Shown here: positions 55,136 through 64,000 of the stretch, piece by piece
Layout of the letters: each line of letters starts with the position of its first letter
Position numbering within the stretch: position 1 is the stretch's first letter
NCBI GenBank assembly: GCA_951799445.1
Contig: CATOGU010000239.1
Location: 1-64,000, forward strand
Direction of reading: 5' to 3'
From: Pseudisothecium myosuroides
Lineage: Eukaryota > Streptophyta > Bryopsida > Hypnales > Lembophyllaceae
Length of the DNA stretch: 64,000 nt
The notes under the pieces: generated by a model
Database searches by the model: none
The model's input: the letters and a program-made list of their open reading frames with translations, nothing else
Told to the model about the DNA's origin: nothing
Made by a program: the position numbers and the translations under genes

Positions 55136-56620
55136 TTTTTTTTTTTTTTTAATAATTTTTTTAAGATTAAAAAAAAAAAAAAAAAAAAAAATTTTTTTTT
55201 TTTTTTTTTTACTAGTAATTTTCGGTTCCTGCGCCAGTTCTGCTGCAGTTTCTACCAGGCGGAAATAGGGGAAAAAATATTTTTTGAGCCAAAAAAAAGT
55301 AAATTTCAGGGTCCTCCGGAGGGCTGTGGAGTAGCCCTCCGAAGGGTTGATATTTTCTCTAATGTCGCCAAACGATTAACTCTCCTCCATAACTCCCGGG
55401 TGTAAAGACACTCCCAGAAGAGATGTTTGATGGTCTCTTTGGGGCATGAATACATTGAACAACCCAAGAAAGCATAAGGAATTTTCCAGCTTAGCCACTC
55501 ACCGATAACAATGCCACGGTTCAGTATTTGCGTTGTAAATGTAGCTTGCTTTTGTGGCCTTGCATTGTGCCACATGAGCTGAAAGACTTTCTTGATTTGC
55601 TAATCGATGAAGCTTCTGTCCTTGAGGGTCCTAACTCCCGCCGGTGTCTTTCCCACAATTGACAGTCTATGCTTATATCCTCTTTTTGAGGTGTATGAGT
55701 AAAAAGGCGCCTCCTTGAACATCCCAATTTTCTTCCACTTCTAATCCCCTGGGTCCCATGGCAAGTCTTCAATGGCTTGGTGCCCAAGAGCCCACACCTT
55801 GTTAGGGTGTTTTGGAGGCTCTTTTGGGTTGCATTCTGAGAAGGATCGGGCTTGGATATCCCAAAGGACTACTCTGGCCCTACTAAGTTTTGTTTGGGAT
55901 AAAGCTGTCACTCCTGCTTCTGAAAGGATCCCCGTGTTGTGATGCCACAGATACATGGATACTGGAGCATCTTGCTGGTCCGGATTTGTGATGAAATAAA
56001 AGTAGTTAGTCCCGGGTGCAAAAAGCCACTCTCTTTGGTTCCAATTATTTTCTCTATCCCTTGGATCCCACAGGATGTGGGAAAGAAGCTTAAGTCTTTG
56101 GATCCTCCCTTTTTCTGTCACTGCTCCTTTCCGTGGAAGTAAGGCTTGAATTTGTCTAGCTGAGAGCCAATCCTCTTGCTCCTTATCCCATACATCTATA
56201 ACCCTTATGATGCCTTCACGAGCCCATAAGTGCAGTCCATGATTCTCCCCCATCCCTAGAGGTGTACCATCTTCTTCTAGTAACATTGGATTGCCAAATA
56301 GAGGTTGTCTGAGAATACTTTGAGACCCTTGAGGCTCTAAGATGACAAGGTTATCCCTAACAGCTATAAAGGCCTTCAAGCAAGCATCTGTAAGTGGAGA
56401 GTGGTTGTTTTTCCATACCCCTTTACTATAAAACAACCAATTGGAAGAATCATGCCATTTTGCATCCCCCAAAGGCTTGGCAGTATTTATCTTATATTGT
56501 AATACAATTTTCCATGATTCATTGCCAGGGGAAAGTTCCCTAACCACCATCTTTGCCAAAACATTATATTCAATAAATTGGGAGGTAGGGGCCCTCTCAA
56601 AATAATATTAGTCTATTGAA
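54573..56620 (-). pseudogene. L1-type LINE ORF2 C-terminus, 5'-truncated and interrupted
   Basis: The minus-strand frame opens near 56600 (YYFERAPTSQFIEYNVLAKM), runs through LWHHNTGILSEAGVTALSQT and KEAPFYSYTSKRGY to the reverse-transcriptase zinc-binding motif CPKETIKHLFWECLYTRELW (zf-RVT). This is the C-terminal region of plant L1 ORF2, which aids target-primed reverse transcription. Two isolated TAG codons (55743-55741 and one near 55602) lie in an otherwise open frame of about 420 codons. The frame is then broken by the 394-bp element at 54971-55364, after which the C-terminus resumes (FPTFQSFKQALL, WDILRSFLIWHIWTDRCSKR) to a stop at 54573. Reverse transcriptase and endonuclease are absent, as in 5'-truncated LINE copies. 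Confidence 0.75.
54971..55364. mobile_element. 394-bp terminal-inverted-repeat element with poly-T/poly-A core
   Basis: Ends CATTAGAGAAAA..AACCCTYCGGAGGGCTRCTCC are inverted over about 37 bp with four mismatches. TA dinucleotides sit at equivalent positions in both ends. Next to the left terminal repeat is a hairpin, GCCAAGCTATTAAAAAGCTTGGC-like, and then CAGTCAGCCAAGCTGACTG. The core at 55107-55220 is almost pure T then A then T runs. It splits the LINE reading frame, so it inserted after the LINE. Confidence 0.8.
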
Positions 56621-57108
56621 GGTACAATGAGTGAATTAAAGGCAGTTGTAGTTTAGCTCTATAGTCACTTATTTAATTAGTTCAAAGTAGCAATTTCCAT
56701 TAAAATGAGAGTATTACAAACAATAAATGACTTCACGTAAACCTTGCATTGCTATTTTGTCAAACATTGCATGCATTTCTTTAAAAAAATAAATGTAAAA
56801 TATAAAACCAAATATATTAATATGGTATACACATTGCGCTTGCAATATGAAAGTTGCAAATACATCACCAACATAGTTATGTATTCACTACTACAAATGT
56901 ATAACTATTACCATACACGTAGAAATCAATACTTTAACATCTATGAGCCTAAATCTACAACCTCACATGTAGGATAATACAAAATTTTATCCTTCTCCCA
57001 CAATCATGTGAAAGCATATTGTAGACATCTAGAAACCAAATAGCATTCTAAAATATATAGCTCACAACATACTTTAAATTTCAGAAAACCACCAGTGCAC
57101 CGCGTGGT
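56621..57108. other. No gene recognised
   Basis: AT-rich. The short ORF 56744-56977 is not convincing. 3' flank of the transposase-like gene. Confidence 0.4.
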
Positions 57109-59985
57109 TCAAGACGAAGCATTCAAAGCCAAACTCTGCCAAATGACTTCAATTTGAGCAGCAGGAATCTTCATCGTACAATCTGCAGTATCCTTTTGGA
57201 TCCTAGACTTCCACGCTGTCATAATAGCATCCGTGTGCTGCCAAACTGGCGGTTCATCTTCATCAACCTTCCAACGAAGACCTCTTTCGGTGTCCCATCC
57301 AGTGTAGAAGTCTTGAACATCCTGATCTCTTGATGTTGGACGGAAGTATTGAATGAACACGCAATTTGGATTCTGTGGATCTACAAAAGGATCAGTCAAC
57401 GCCCTTGCAATCCAAACTGGATGCAAATCATTGTCCGCGGGAGTAACCGCAACAAAATAGTCTTTGAAGAGATCTCGACCCACCCTAAAGGACGGTTGTG
57501 GGCGACCACGTAATGGCCCCACATACGCGTCATCCTCCCCAAATTCTTCACGGTCCTCGCCATCTTCATCTAACTGATCCACCAGAGTCGCTTCAACACG
57601 AGTAGTTGGCCCTAAACCATCCTTCAAAACAGTACTTTCAAGTATTGGTTCTTGCAACTCTGTCTTCACATCACGCCAGTAGTGCACCACATGCTCGTAG
57701 CGCCTTCGGCATTCCCCAGTCACGTCCGCATTGCACAAGTTCTCCCAGTACTTCATAAATCCAGATACACCTTTCACAATGTCTTCCTCGCCTTTCATTG
57801 CCTTCAACGGAATTGGCGAAGGTGCACCTCGCGGCCACAAACTTTGCCCTTCAGCATCTTCTTTCCACAATTTAAGGCCTCTACCGTCTCCCCCCAACCA
57901 ATCTACATCGGTGCACAACAATTTGTACTTCATGACTGGGCATCCCGTTGAATCTAGGTAGAACTTCACTTGTTGAGGCCTTGTATGCCCAACGAGGGTG
58001 TCTGCACCGTCTACTATTGCATCTGCAATGAAACCCTTGAAGTCGGGCACCTCCTCTACAAGGTGAGGGATAGTGGGAACGGATTCAACATCCATGAATG
58101 ACTTCATAAGAGCAGGAACTGTAGGGAAGTTCTCTTTCTTCAATTGCATACTCCATCTCCCAAACAGTGCATCAATGTCGTTGTGCGTATGACCAACAAT
58201 CATGATGTTCATGTATACTTCACGAAAGATCTTGTTTGCAACAAGTAGAGACCAAAAACAGAAAACATATCTATTCTTGTTGTCCCCAGTAGCATTGTCC
58301 ATCTGCACATTAAGAATGGGTGGCAATGGTGTTGCTGGAACTAATGTAATCGGCGGCGGCGGAAGTGACGCCTCACACATGTCTGCGCCCTTAAGAACTG
58401 CCTTAAACAAATTTGTCGACCTCGATCCCGCAAACAACTCTCGAGAAGACGACTTTGGTGGCAATTCTAGATCTCGCAGCAACTTTGCCACTGAACCAAT
58501 GGTGTAGTTCGAATCGTGTGGAAAGAGATCCAAACCATAATGCGCATACCGCACGTCAGCATGACCATGAGCAATCATGCCAGTGACAGACACGGGCAAC
58601 TTTGTAAGGCCGTCAGTGTCTTTGCTCTTATGGAAAAAGACTGGACATGCGGTTTTTGAATGATCCATCTTGTCATGCATGATCGTAAGACACTCGTGCG
58701 GAGAGGTATGCGATCGGTAGCGGTTCGCATAATACAACTCCCGGTGAACGCGAGCTATAGCGAGATGTTTATCCAATTGCTGCGTCCACATCATACAATC
58801 GTTGGAACCCGCAAGAGCAGCCTTCCTAAGCTCTTGAAATCTATCACATTTAGCGCAACGAGCAAAATTGTCTCCTGGCTTCTTGACCTCATACTCTGGG
58901 AGCCTAGAAGATCTGCTCTTGCTTAAATTTGAAGTTGACACTTCCGGCAATCCAAAGGCAGCATTGGCATCATTGATTTCCTTTATCTTTCCCTTCCACT
59001 GAAAGGTAGAGGGAAGACACATAGACACCACCTTCTCCCCTGACTTCATAGTACGGGTTCGATGAGGCATGTGATCGGCCTCCTTATCAAGGAGGCACTT
59101 CAACGTAGCAGTAGCTTGTTCGGTGTGCTTCCTGGGCTTCAGCAATCTCGTATTACCATGGTCTGTTGCTTCTCGATGACCCTTCATGTATGTTTGATAG
59201 CGAAAGAATGTAGACTCTGGGACCCCGGAAATATGCATCCATGCTCGCATGCACACAGGAATCGCTTCAACCGTCACCATCTTCCTTCCGTGAGAGTCAT
59301 GATGAATTTGTCTGTGAACATCAGTCTTCATGAAGGCTCTGTGCTTGAACGTGGAATTATGATACATGCGCTCCCGATAGGCCCGAATCTTCTCCCTCGG
59401 AAAAGGTTGCACACAATTTCTTACACAGCATACTTTACTCGACACCGCGTTAATGGACTGTTGAGTAAGCAGAGCTTTAGATTTCAATGAAGTCTCCCGT
59501 GGCGGGTTTCTCATGGTACTCGCATACGGTCGGGAAGAAGTCAAGGATGGTGGGTTCAAAAGAGCCGCTTGAAGAATGTTGAACTTATCCCGGGCCTCAT
59601 GGTCATGAAGGCTTGCACCACGACAATGGACTAGATGAATAGGCCAAGCTCTCAAAGAGTAAATCTGCTCACGAGAAATGTCCACTTCAGAAAGTGTTTT
59701 TGAAATGTGCACTGCTACATGCGCATCACCAAGGGGACCGTTGGCACCGAGCACCAGATCCGAGTTCACGCTATGACAAGTACCCTCCCCAACCAGCTTC
59801 CCCTCGTCGTTGTAAAGAGTTACGCACATAGTGTTCCAGAGTCTCCGAGGAAGTCCTTCGCACTCTGGAATGTCTTCAATCATTTCCTGAGGAACAAAGA
59901 TCTCTTCCTCTGATTCCTCCATACGGTCAACCAGATTATCAATTGAAGTCATGTCACCTAGACTGCAAAAGTTACAACCGAACAA
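57109..59985 (-). CDS. Transposase-like protein with DUF7869-type core, 958 aa, intact
   Basis: A single uninterrupted frame ends TGA at 57111-57109. Residues about 45-120 (LVGEGTCHSVNSDLVLG, PLGDAHVAVHI, SLRAWPIHLVHC) resemble the DUF8039-type N-terminal module of plant transposon proteins. Residues about 190-340 are basic with Cys pairs (CCVRNCVQPF). A CAKCDRFQELR motif with downstream His resembles a zinc-binding site. The core has VQMDNATGDNKNRYVFCFWS and IVGHTHNDIDALFGRWS. The D-N-x-x-x-D-N-K-N and G-H-T-H-[NE]-D-[IV]-D motifs are the diagnostic core of DUF7869 proteins and probably supply acidic catalytic residues of an RNase-H-like fold. The C-terminal part is acidic with Trp-rich ends. 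It is the only long intact mobile-element ORF in the window. A foldback palindrome lies 30 bp upstream. Whether it is an active transposase or a domesticated gene cannot be decided here. Confidence 0.75.
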   Translation of the reverse strand: MFGCNFCSLGDMTSIDNLVDRMEESEEEIFVPQEMIEDIPECEGLPRRLWNTMCVTLYNDEGKLVGEGTCHSVNSDLVLGANGPLGDAHVAVHISKTLSEVDISREQIYSLRAWPIHLVHCRGASLHDHEARDKFNILQAALLNPPSLTSSRPYASTMRNPPRETSLKSKALLTQQSINAVSSKVCCVRNCVQPFPREKIRAYRERMYHNSTFKHRAFMKTDVHRQIHHDSHGRKMVTVEAIPVCMRAWMHISGVPESTFFRYQTYMKGHREATDHGNTRLLKPRKHTEQATATLKCLLDKEADHMPHRTRTMKSGEKVVSMCLPSTFQWKGKIKEINDANAAFGLPEVSTSNLSKSRSSRLPEYEVKKPGDNFARCAKCDRFQELRKAALAGSNDCMMWTQQLDKHLAIARVHRELYYANRYRSHTSPHECLTIMHDKMDHSKTACPVFFHKSKDTDGLTKLPVSVTGMIAHGHADVRYAHYGLDLFPHDSNYTIGSVAKLLRDLELPPKSSSRELFAGSRSTNLFKAVLKGADMCEASLPPPPITLVPATPLPPILNVQMDNATGDNKNRYVFCFWSLLVANKIFREVYMNIMIVGHTHNDIDALFGRWSMQLKKENFPTVPALMKSFMDVESVPTIPHLVEEVPDFKGFIADAIVDGADTLVGHTRPQQVKFYLDSTGCPVMKYKLLCTDVDWLGGDGRGLKLWKEDAEGQSLWPRGAPSPIPLKAMKGEEDIVKGVSGFMKYWENLCNADVTGECRRRYEHVVHYWRDVKTELQEPILESTVLKDGLGPTTRVEATLVDQLDEDGEDREEFGEDDAYVGPLRGRPQPSFRVGRDLFKDYFVAVTPADNDLHPVWIARALTDPFVDPQNPNCVFIQYFRPTSRDQDVQDFYTGWDTERGLRWKVDEDEPPVWQHTDAIMTAWKSRIQKDTADCTMKIPAAQIEVIWQSLALNASS

Positions 59986-60015
59986 TAAGAGCTACTTCAA
60001 ATATAAGAGGGCCCA

Positions 60016-60478
60016 GGAACTTGATTATATCCTCAGTCGAAAAGACAATATTAAGGGTAAAGGAGCTCACCCTGCAATTTATGTCGGCTACAATTCAATT
60101 GCAATTCAGCTCGACTCGATCTGAATTGCAATTCTCCTTTGGTCGAGCTGACCTTAGGGTTATGCTTATGTTTGGCACGAGCTCCGCTGCAATTCAGCGC
60201 TAGTCGAGCTGAAGTGCAACTACTGTCAGCTCAAGTCTGGCAATTCAGTATTGTTGGACTTGAGCTGAAAGAAATTGCAATTCAGCCGACTAGAGCTGAA
60301 CTGCAGCAGAGCTCTTGACGAACATAAGCATAACCGTAAGGTCAGCTCGACCAAAGGAGAATTGCAATTCAAATCGAGTCGAGCTGAATTGCAATTGAAT
60401 TGTAGCCGACATAAATTGCAGGGTGAGCTCCTTTACCCTTAATATTATTTTTTCAACTGAGGATATAATCAAATTCCT
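60016..60478. mobile_element. Foldback element: 463-bp palindrome with roughly 225-bp arms
   Basis: The left arm, from GAACTTGATTATATCCTCAG through CTGCAATTTATGTCGGCTAC and TCCTTTGGTCGAGCTGACCT, returns inverted on the right, with a centre near 60245. The arms differ at few positions. The arms are themselves rich in GAGCTGAATTGCAA. The same motif continues to about 60570. ORFs on opposite strands (59943-60203 plus and 60290-60535 minus) encode nearly the same peptide, which is the palindrome showing itself. Confidence 0.9.
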
Positions 60479-60569
60479 CCAAGCGTGTTGTTTCAGCGCG
60501 ACTCGAGCTGATTTGCAATCAAGGAATACCAACAATGGTCATTGTAGTTCAGCTCTAGCCGAGCTAAAT

Positions 60570-61595
60570 TGTCCCGGAATTTACGGGAAAGATCTGCTTA
60601 TGTTTTCAACCATGAACTTTCTATTTATAGAAATCCAAACATCGCGGCGGAGTATTCGAACAGTCTCACACATTAGCCTCGGACAATCCTAGGACGACGT
60701 CCCGAACATAAAATCAAGTGCAAGGTAAGCAGTACAAAAGCATCACAATATCAAATGCACAACTAAACAACAGTGCATCCTCATTGAAAAGAACGGAATG
60801 ACAGGTGACATGTAAACCTCTATCCTGGTAGAGTCAGAGAAGTTCAACAATACAAAAACGGACGCATTCGCTTACTCACAGCACTGTGCAACGGCGTGGC
60901 TCCTCAAACAATGTGATGGCAACAGCACTACAATAACAATGCAATCACTCAAGAAACCAAACTCCCGCAACTCTTGACGTCACTAAACATTACAAATGAA
61001 AGACGCACATACAGAACGCAGCGGCCGGAGACATCGATACAATGCAGGAGAAAGGTGGAAAGAGTTGTTCGCTACTCGGTTGACGACGCATACTCGACTC
61101 TTGCGCGGGAACGGAAGGGCGCGAAAAGAATCCAAGTTTTTGAACACGTTCCAATTATAAAAGTCCCGGAAAGTCCAATTATAAAAGTCCCGGGAATGTT
61201 GATGCCCTCCGCAGCTGTACAGCAGAAAAGGTCGTGCAATGGTTGATCCCACGAAATTTCTGGGGGCAGCAGTCTTTTGGTGAATCCCTTGATATATGCT
61301 CCGGAGACTTTTTTACAGTGATGTGGTTCTGGGCCATTGGCTAAAACTACCACTTGTGTACTTTAGTCAAGTCATTGCTACAGCATCTTCTCGCATGCGG
61401 AATACTTATTTCCGGCAAAATACGGATTTAGAATTAGTTTGGCAAAACTGCAGCTTTAATGCTATGTCAGTCCCATTTTCAAGGTCTAAGAATTCCCTTT
61501 TTCAGTTTGTAGTGGAAAAATAGAATTCTGTCATAAAAAAAGGACTGCTTCTACTAATCCTATAGCGGATTTTACAAATCATCAAGAGGATTTCT
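60570..61595. other. No gene recognised
   Basis: Contains a direct duplication ttccaattataaaagtcccgg / tccaattataaaagtcccgg at 61148-61192. No exons supported. It may hold the upstream region of the transposase-like gene. Confidence 0.4.
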
Positions 61596-61599
61596 AGGC

Positions 61600-61715
61600 T
61601 ACAGGGTTTAAGAGGTTTCAGGTTCAAGGTTTCAGGGTTCAGGGTTTAAGGTTCGGATTTAGGGTTTAGGGTTGGGGTTTGGGTGTATGGGGGTTTTGGG
61701 GTTCTGAGGTTTTAG
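61600..61715. repeat. Degenerate telomere-type repeat (TTTAGGG)n
   Basis: Runs of gggtttaag, ggtttcagggttcagggttt and ggatttagggtttagggttg, then G-rich variants. TTTAGGG is the plant telomere unit. The degeneracy indicates an interstitial or subtelomeric relic, not a functional end. Confidence 0.75.
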
Positions 61716-61739
61716 TTTAAAGCCCATTATCAATGAACC

Positions 61740-64000
61740 CCTTCGTGAATTTTAGGAAAAATTGAATACACCCGCCCTTACAGTACTTTAATGACAACCC
61801 ATTTCAAATGGCATGGAATTTGTACGTAGAGTGTTTAGCAAAAAAATGTACAACTTCCAAACATTCTCAAGATTTAAAACCCACAAGAAATTTGAATTAA
61901 ATTGAAATTCTAATGAAACCCTACGTAGTTTTTAAAAAATATAGAATTAACTCGCCCCTGTACTTTAATGACCTTGCGTTTTAAATGTCATGCAATTTGT
62001 ACGTGAAGGGTTCACCAAAAAAATGTACAAGTTGCAAACATTGTGAAGATTCAAAACCCACAAGAAATTTGAATTCAAAACCATTTTTAATGAAATCCTA
62101 CGTGGGTTTTTTAAAAACATAGAATAAAACCGACCCTATACTTTAATAACCTTGAATTTTAAATATCATAGAATTTGTACATGAAGGGTTCACCAAAAAA
62201 ATGTACAAGTTGCAAACATTGTAAAGATTCAAAACCCACAAGAAATTTGAATTAAAAACCATTTTCAATGAAATCCTACGTGGGTTTTTAAAAATACAAA
62301 GTAAACCCGGCCCTATACTCTAATGACCTTGCATTTTAAATGTCATAGAATTAGTACGTGAAGGGTTCACCAAAAAAATGTACAAGTTGCAAACATTTTC
62401 AAGATTCAAAACCCACAAGAAATTTGAATTAAAAACCTTTTTTAATGAATTCCTACGTGGGTTTTTAAAAATACAAAGTAAACCCGGCCCTGTACTCTAA
62501 TGACCTTGCATTTTAAATGTCATAGAATTTGTACGTGAAGGGTTCACCAAAAAAATGTACAAGTTGCAAACATTTTCAAGATTCAAAACCCACAAGAAAT
62601 TTGAATTCAAAACCATTTCTAATGAAACCTATGTGGGTTTTTTAAAAACATAGAATATACCCGACCCTGTACTTTAATGACCTTGCATTTTAAATGTCAT
62701 GCAATTTGTACGTGAAGGGTTCACCAAAAAAATGTACAAGTTGCAAACATTGTGAAGATTCAAAACCCACAAGAAATTTGAATTCAAAACCATTTCTAAT
62801 GAAACCTATGTGGGTTTTTTAAAAACATAGAATATACCCGACCCTGTACTTTAATGACCTTGCATTTTAAATGTCATGCAATTTGTACATGAAGGGTTCA
62901 CCAAAAAAATGTACAAGTTGCAAACATTGTGAAGATTCAAAACCCACAAGAAATTTGAATTCAAAACCATTTCTAATGAAGCCTATGTGGGTTTTAAAAA
63001 ATATAGAATTAACTCGCCCCTGTACTTTAATGACCTTCCATTTCACATGTCATGGAATTTGTACGTGAAGGGTTCACCAAAAAAATGTACAAGTTGCAAA
63101 CATTGTGAAGATTCAAAACCCACAAGAAATTTGAATTAAAAACCATTTTTAATGAAATCCTACGTGGGTTTTTTAAAAATATAAGATTTTAAAAATATAA
63201 GATTTGGAAATTTGAATTCAAAACCATTTCTAATGAAACCTACGTGGGTTTTAAAAAATATAGAAAGTAAACCTGGCCCTGTACTTTAATGACCTTGCAT
63301 TTTAAATGTCATAGAATTTGTACGTGAAGGGTTCACCAAAAAAATGTACAAGTTGCAAACATTTTCAAGATTCAAAACCCACAAGAAATTTGAATTCAAA
63401 ACCATTTCTAATGAATCCTACGTGGATTTTTTAAGAACATAGAATATACCTGACCCTGTACTTTGATGACCTTGTATTTCAAATGTCATGCAATTTGTAC
63501 TTGAAGGGTTCACCAAAAAAATGTACAAGTTGCAGACATTCAGAATTTAGAAAAAATTGGAACTTAAACTTTAATTACCTTGAATTTCAAAAATCATGGA
63601 TTTTGCACGTAAAAGCCTCACCAAAGCAATTGTGGAAGTTGCAAATTCTCTCAAGATTCAAAATCCACAAGAAATTCGAATTTAAACTCATTTTTAACTA
63701 ATTCATACGTCAATTTAAAAAAATATATAATTAATAAGTTATATGCTTCAATGATCTTGAATTGCAGAAGTCAATAAAAAGAGACTATAAAAACATTATG
63801 GAATTTCATACGTGCATGCATAAATTATTATTGAAGAAGTTGTAATTACTCTTAGAACTTAGATTCCACCACTACTTCCAAGTCTTATCCATTGAAAAAT
63901 TCATCTTCACATGAAATAAAAAAAATCGGGAATGAAATGCATTCTGCCATTGAATGGGCCCATTTTAAAAATGTCATGGAGTTTCATACGTGCATGCATA
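61740..64000. repeat. 177-bp satellite array, about 12-13 monomers, continuing past the right edge
   Basis: GGGTTCACCAAAAAAATGTA or its variant recurs with the TTCACC word at 62011, 62189, 62366, 62543, 62720, 62897 and 63073, i.e. every 176-178 bp. After a local 82-bp insertion or duplication it returns at 63332 and 63509. A diverged monomer precedes them (61834). Diverged monomers after 63600 keep the same period (ttcatacgtgcatgcata at 63805 and 63983). The monomer length is close to that of nucleosome-sized plant centromeric and subtelomeric satellites. ORFs inside (62871, 63483) are repeat-derived. Confidence 0.93.

Noticed and set aside
8464..56559. Nuclear genetic code with TAG/TAA read as Gln
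   Set aside because: The 958-codon ORF at 57109-59985 is Gln-rich but contains no internal TAG or TAA, and the helicase gene also has in-frame TGA and a frameshift. Decay explains the data better.
60016..60478. Two separate genes on opposite strands encoding similar 81-86-aa peptides
   Set aside because: The two ORFs are the two arms of one palindrome.
62871..63701. Repeated short ORFs starting MSCNLYMKGSPKKCTSC
   Set aside because: They recur with the 177-bp satellite period and are repeat-derived.
61740..64000. CRISPR-like repeat-spacer array
   Set aside because: The whole 177-bp unit is conserved with no unique spacers, in eukaryotic DNA; it is a satellite.

Overview
The window reads as nuclear DNA of a green plant (streptophyte). 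A spliced gene fragment matches the plant DEL/E2F-like repressor family. Degenerate TTTAGGG (Arabidopsis-type) telomere repeats are present. Introns are of the GT-AG plant type. The mobile elements (Ty3/gypsy, Ty1/copia, L1-type LINE, CACTA, Stowaway) are those of plant genomes. Coding density is very low and base composition is AT-rich with GC-rich islands. No bacterial-style operons, CRISPR arrays or rRNA are visible. I cannot name the species. A large-genome charophyte, bryophyte or fern fits as well as a seed plant.

Layout. 1-2600: the N-terminal half of a gypsy Gag running off the left edge, a 174-bp tandem duplication, and a lone exon of the mitochondrial RNA helicase SUV3. 4479-4653: last exon of a type II peroxiredoxin on the minus strand. 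5500-7560: two copies of a short tandem-repeat block, a tRNA-like hairpin and a TTTCAATT-type simple repeat. 7720-9380: four exons of a DEL/E2F-like gene, broken by one in-frame TAG. 10.4-18.2 kb: mostly small transposons, including a family with TTAA target sites. 18325-19245: two genes meeting tail to tail, one coiled-coil and one with AT-hooks. 20.9-25.7 kb: a near-perfect 52-bp palindrome, a 161-bp tandem repeat and a copia reverse-transcriptase scrap. 28.4-33.1 kb: a long decayed minus-strand gene joining C2H2/OrsD-type zinc fingers to a RecQ-type helicase. 37-41 kb: several unidentified plus-strand candidate exons.

44.7-54.5 kb: a domain rich in the CCGGA word. It holds an unidentified 238-aa ORF, an array of a 13-bp motif that flips orientation in the middle, and two copies of an unidentified gag-like gene family. 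One family copy (48542-52168) is inserted inside the other and is flanked by a 5-bp target duplication. 54.5-56.6 kb: a LINE C-terminus interrupted by a 394-bp terminal-inverted-repeat element with a poly-T/poly-A core. 57109-59985: an intact 958-aa transposase-like ORF with a DUF7869-type core, followed by a 463-bp foldback palindrome. 61.6 kb to the right edge: degenerate telomere repeats followed by a 177-bp satellite array.

Few genes act together here. The most unusual features are the OrsD-RecQ pseudogene, the nested gag-like elements, the TTAA elements, and a set of long ORFs each broken by isolated in-frame stops, most often TAG.
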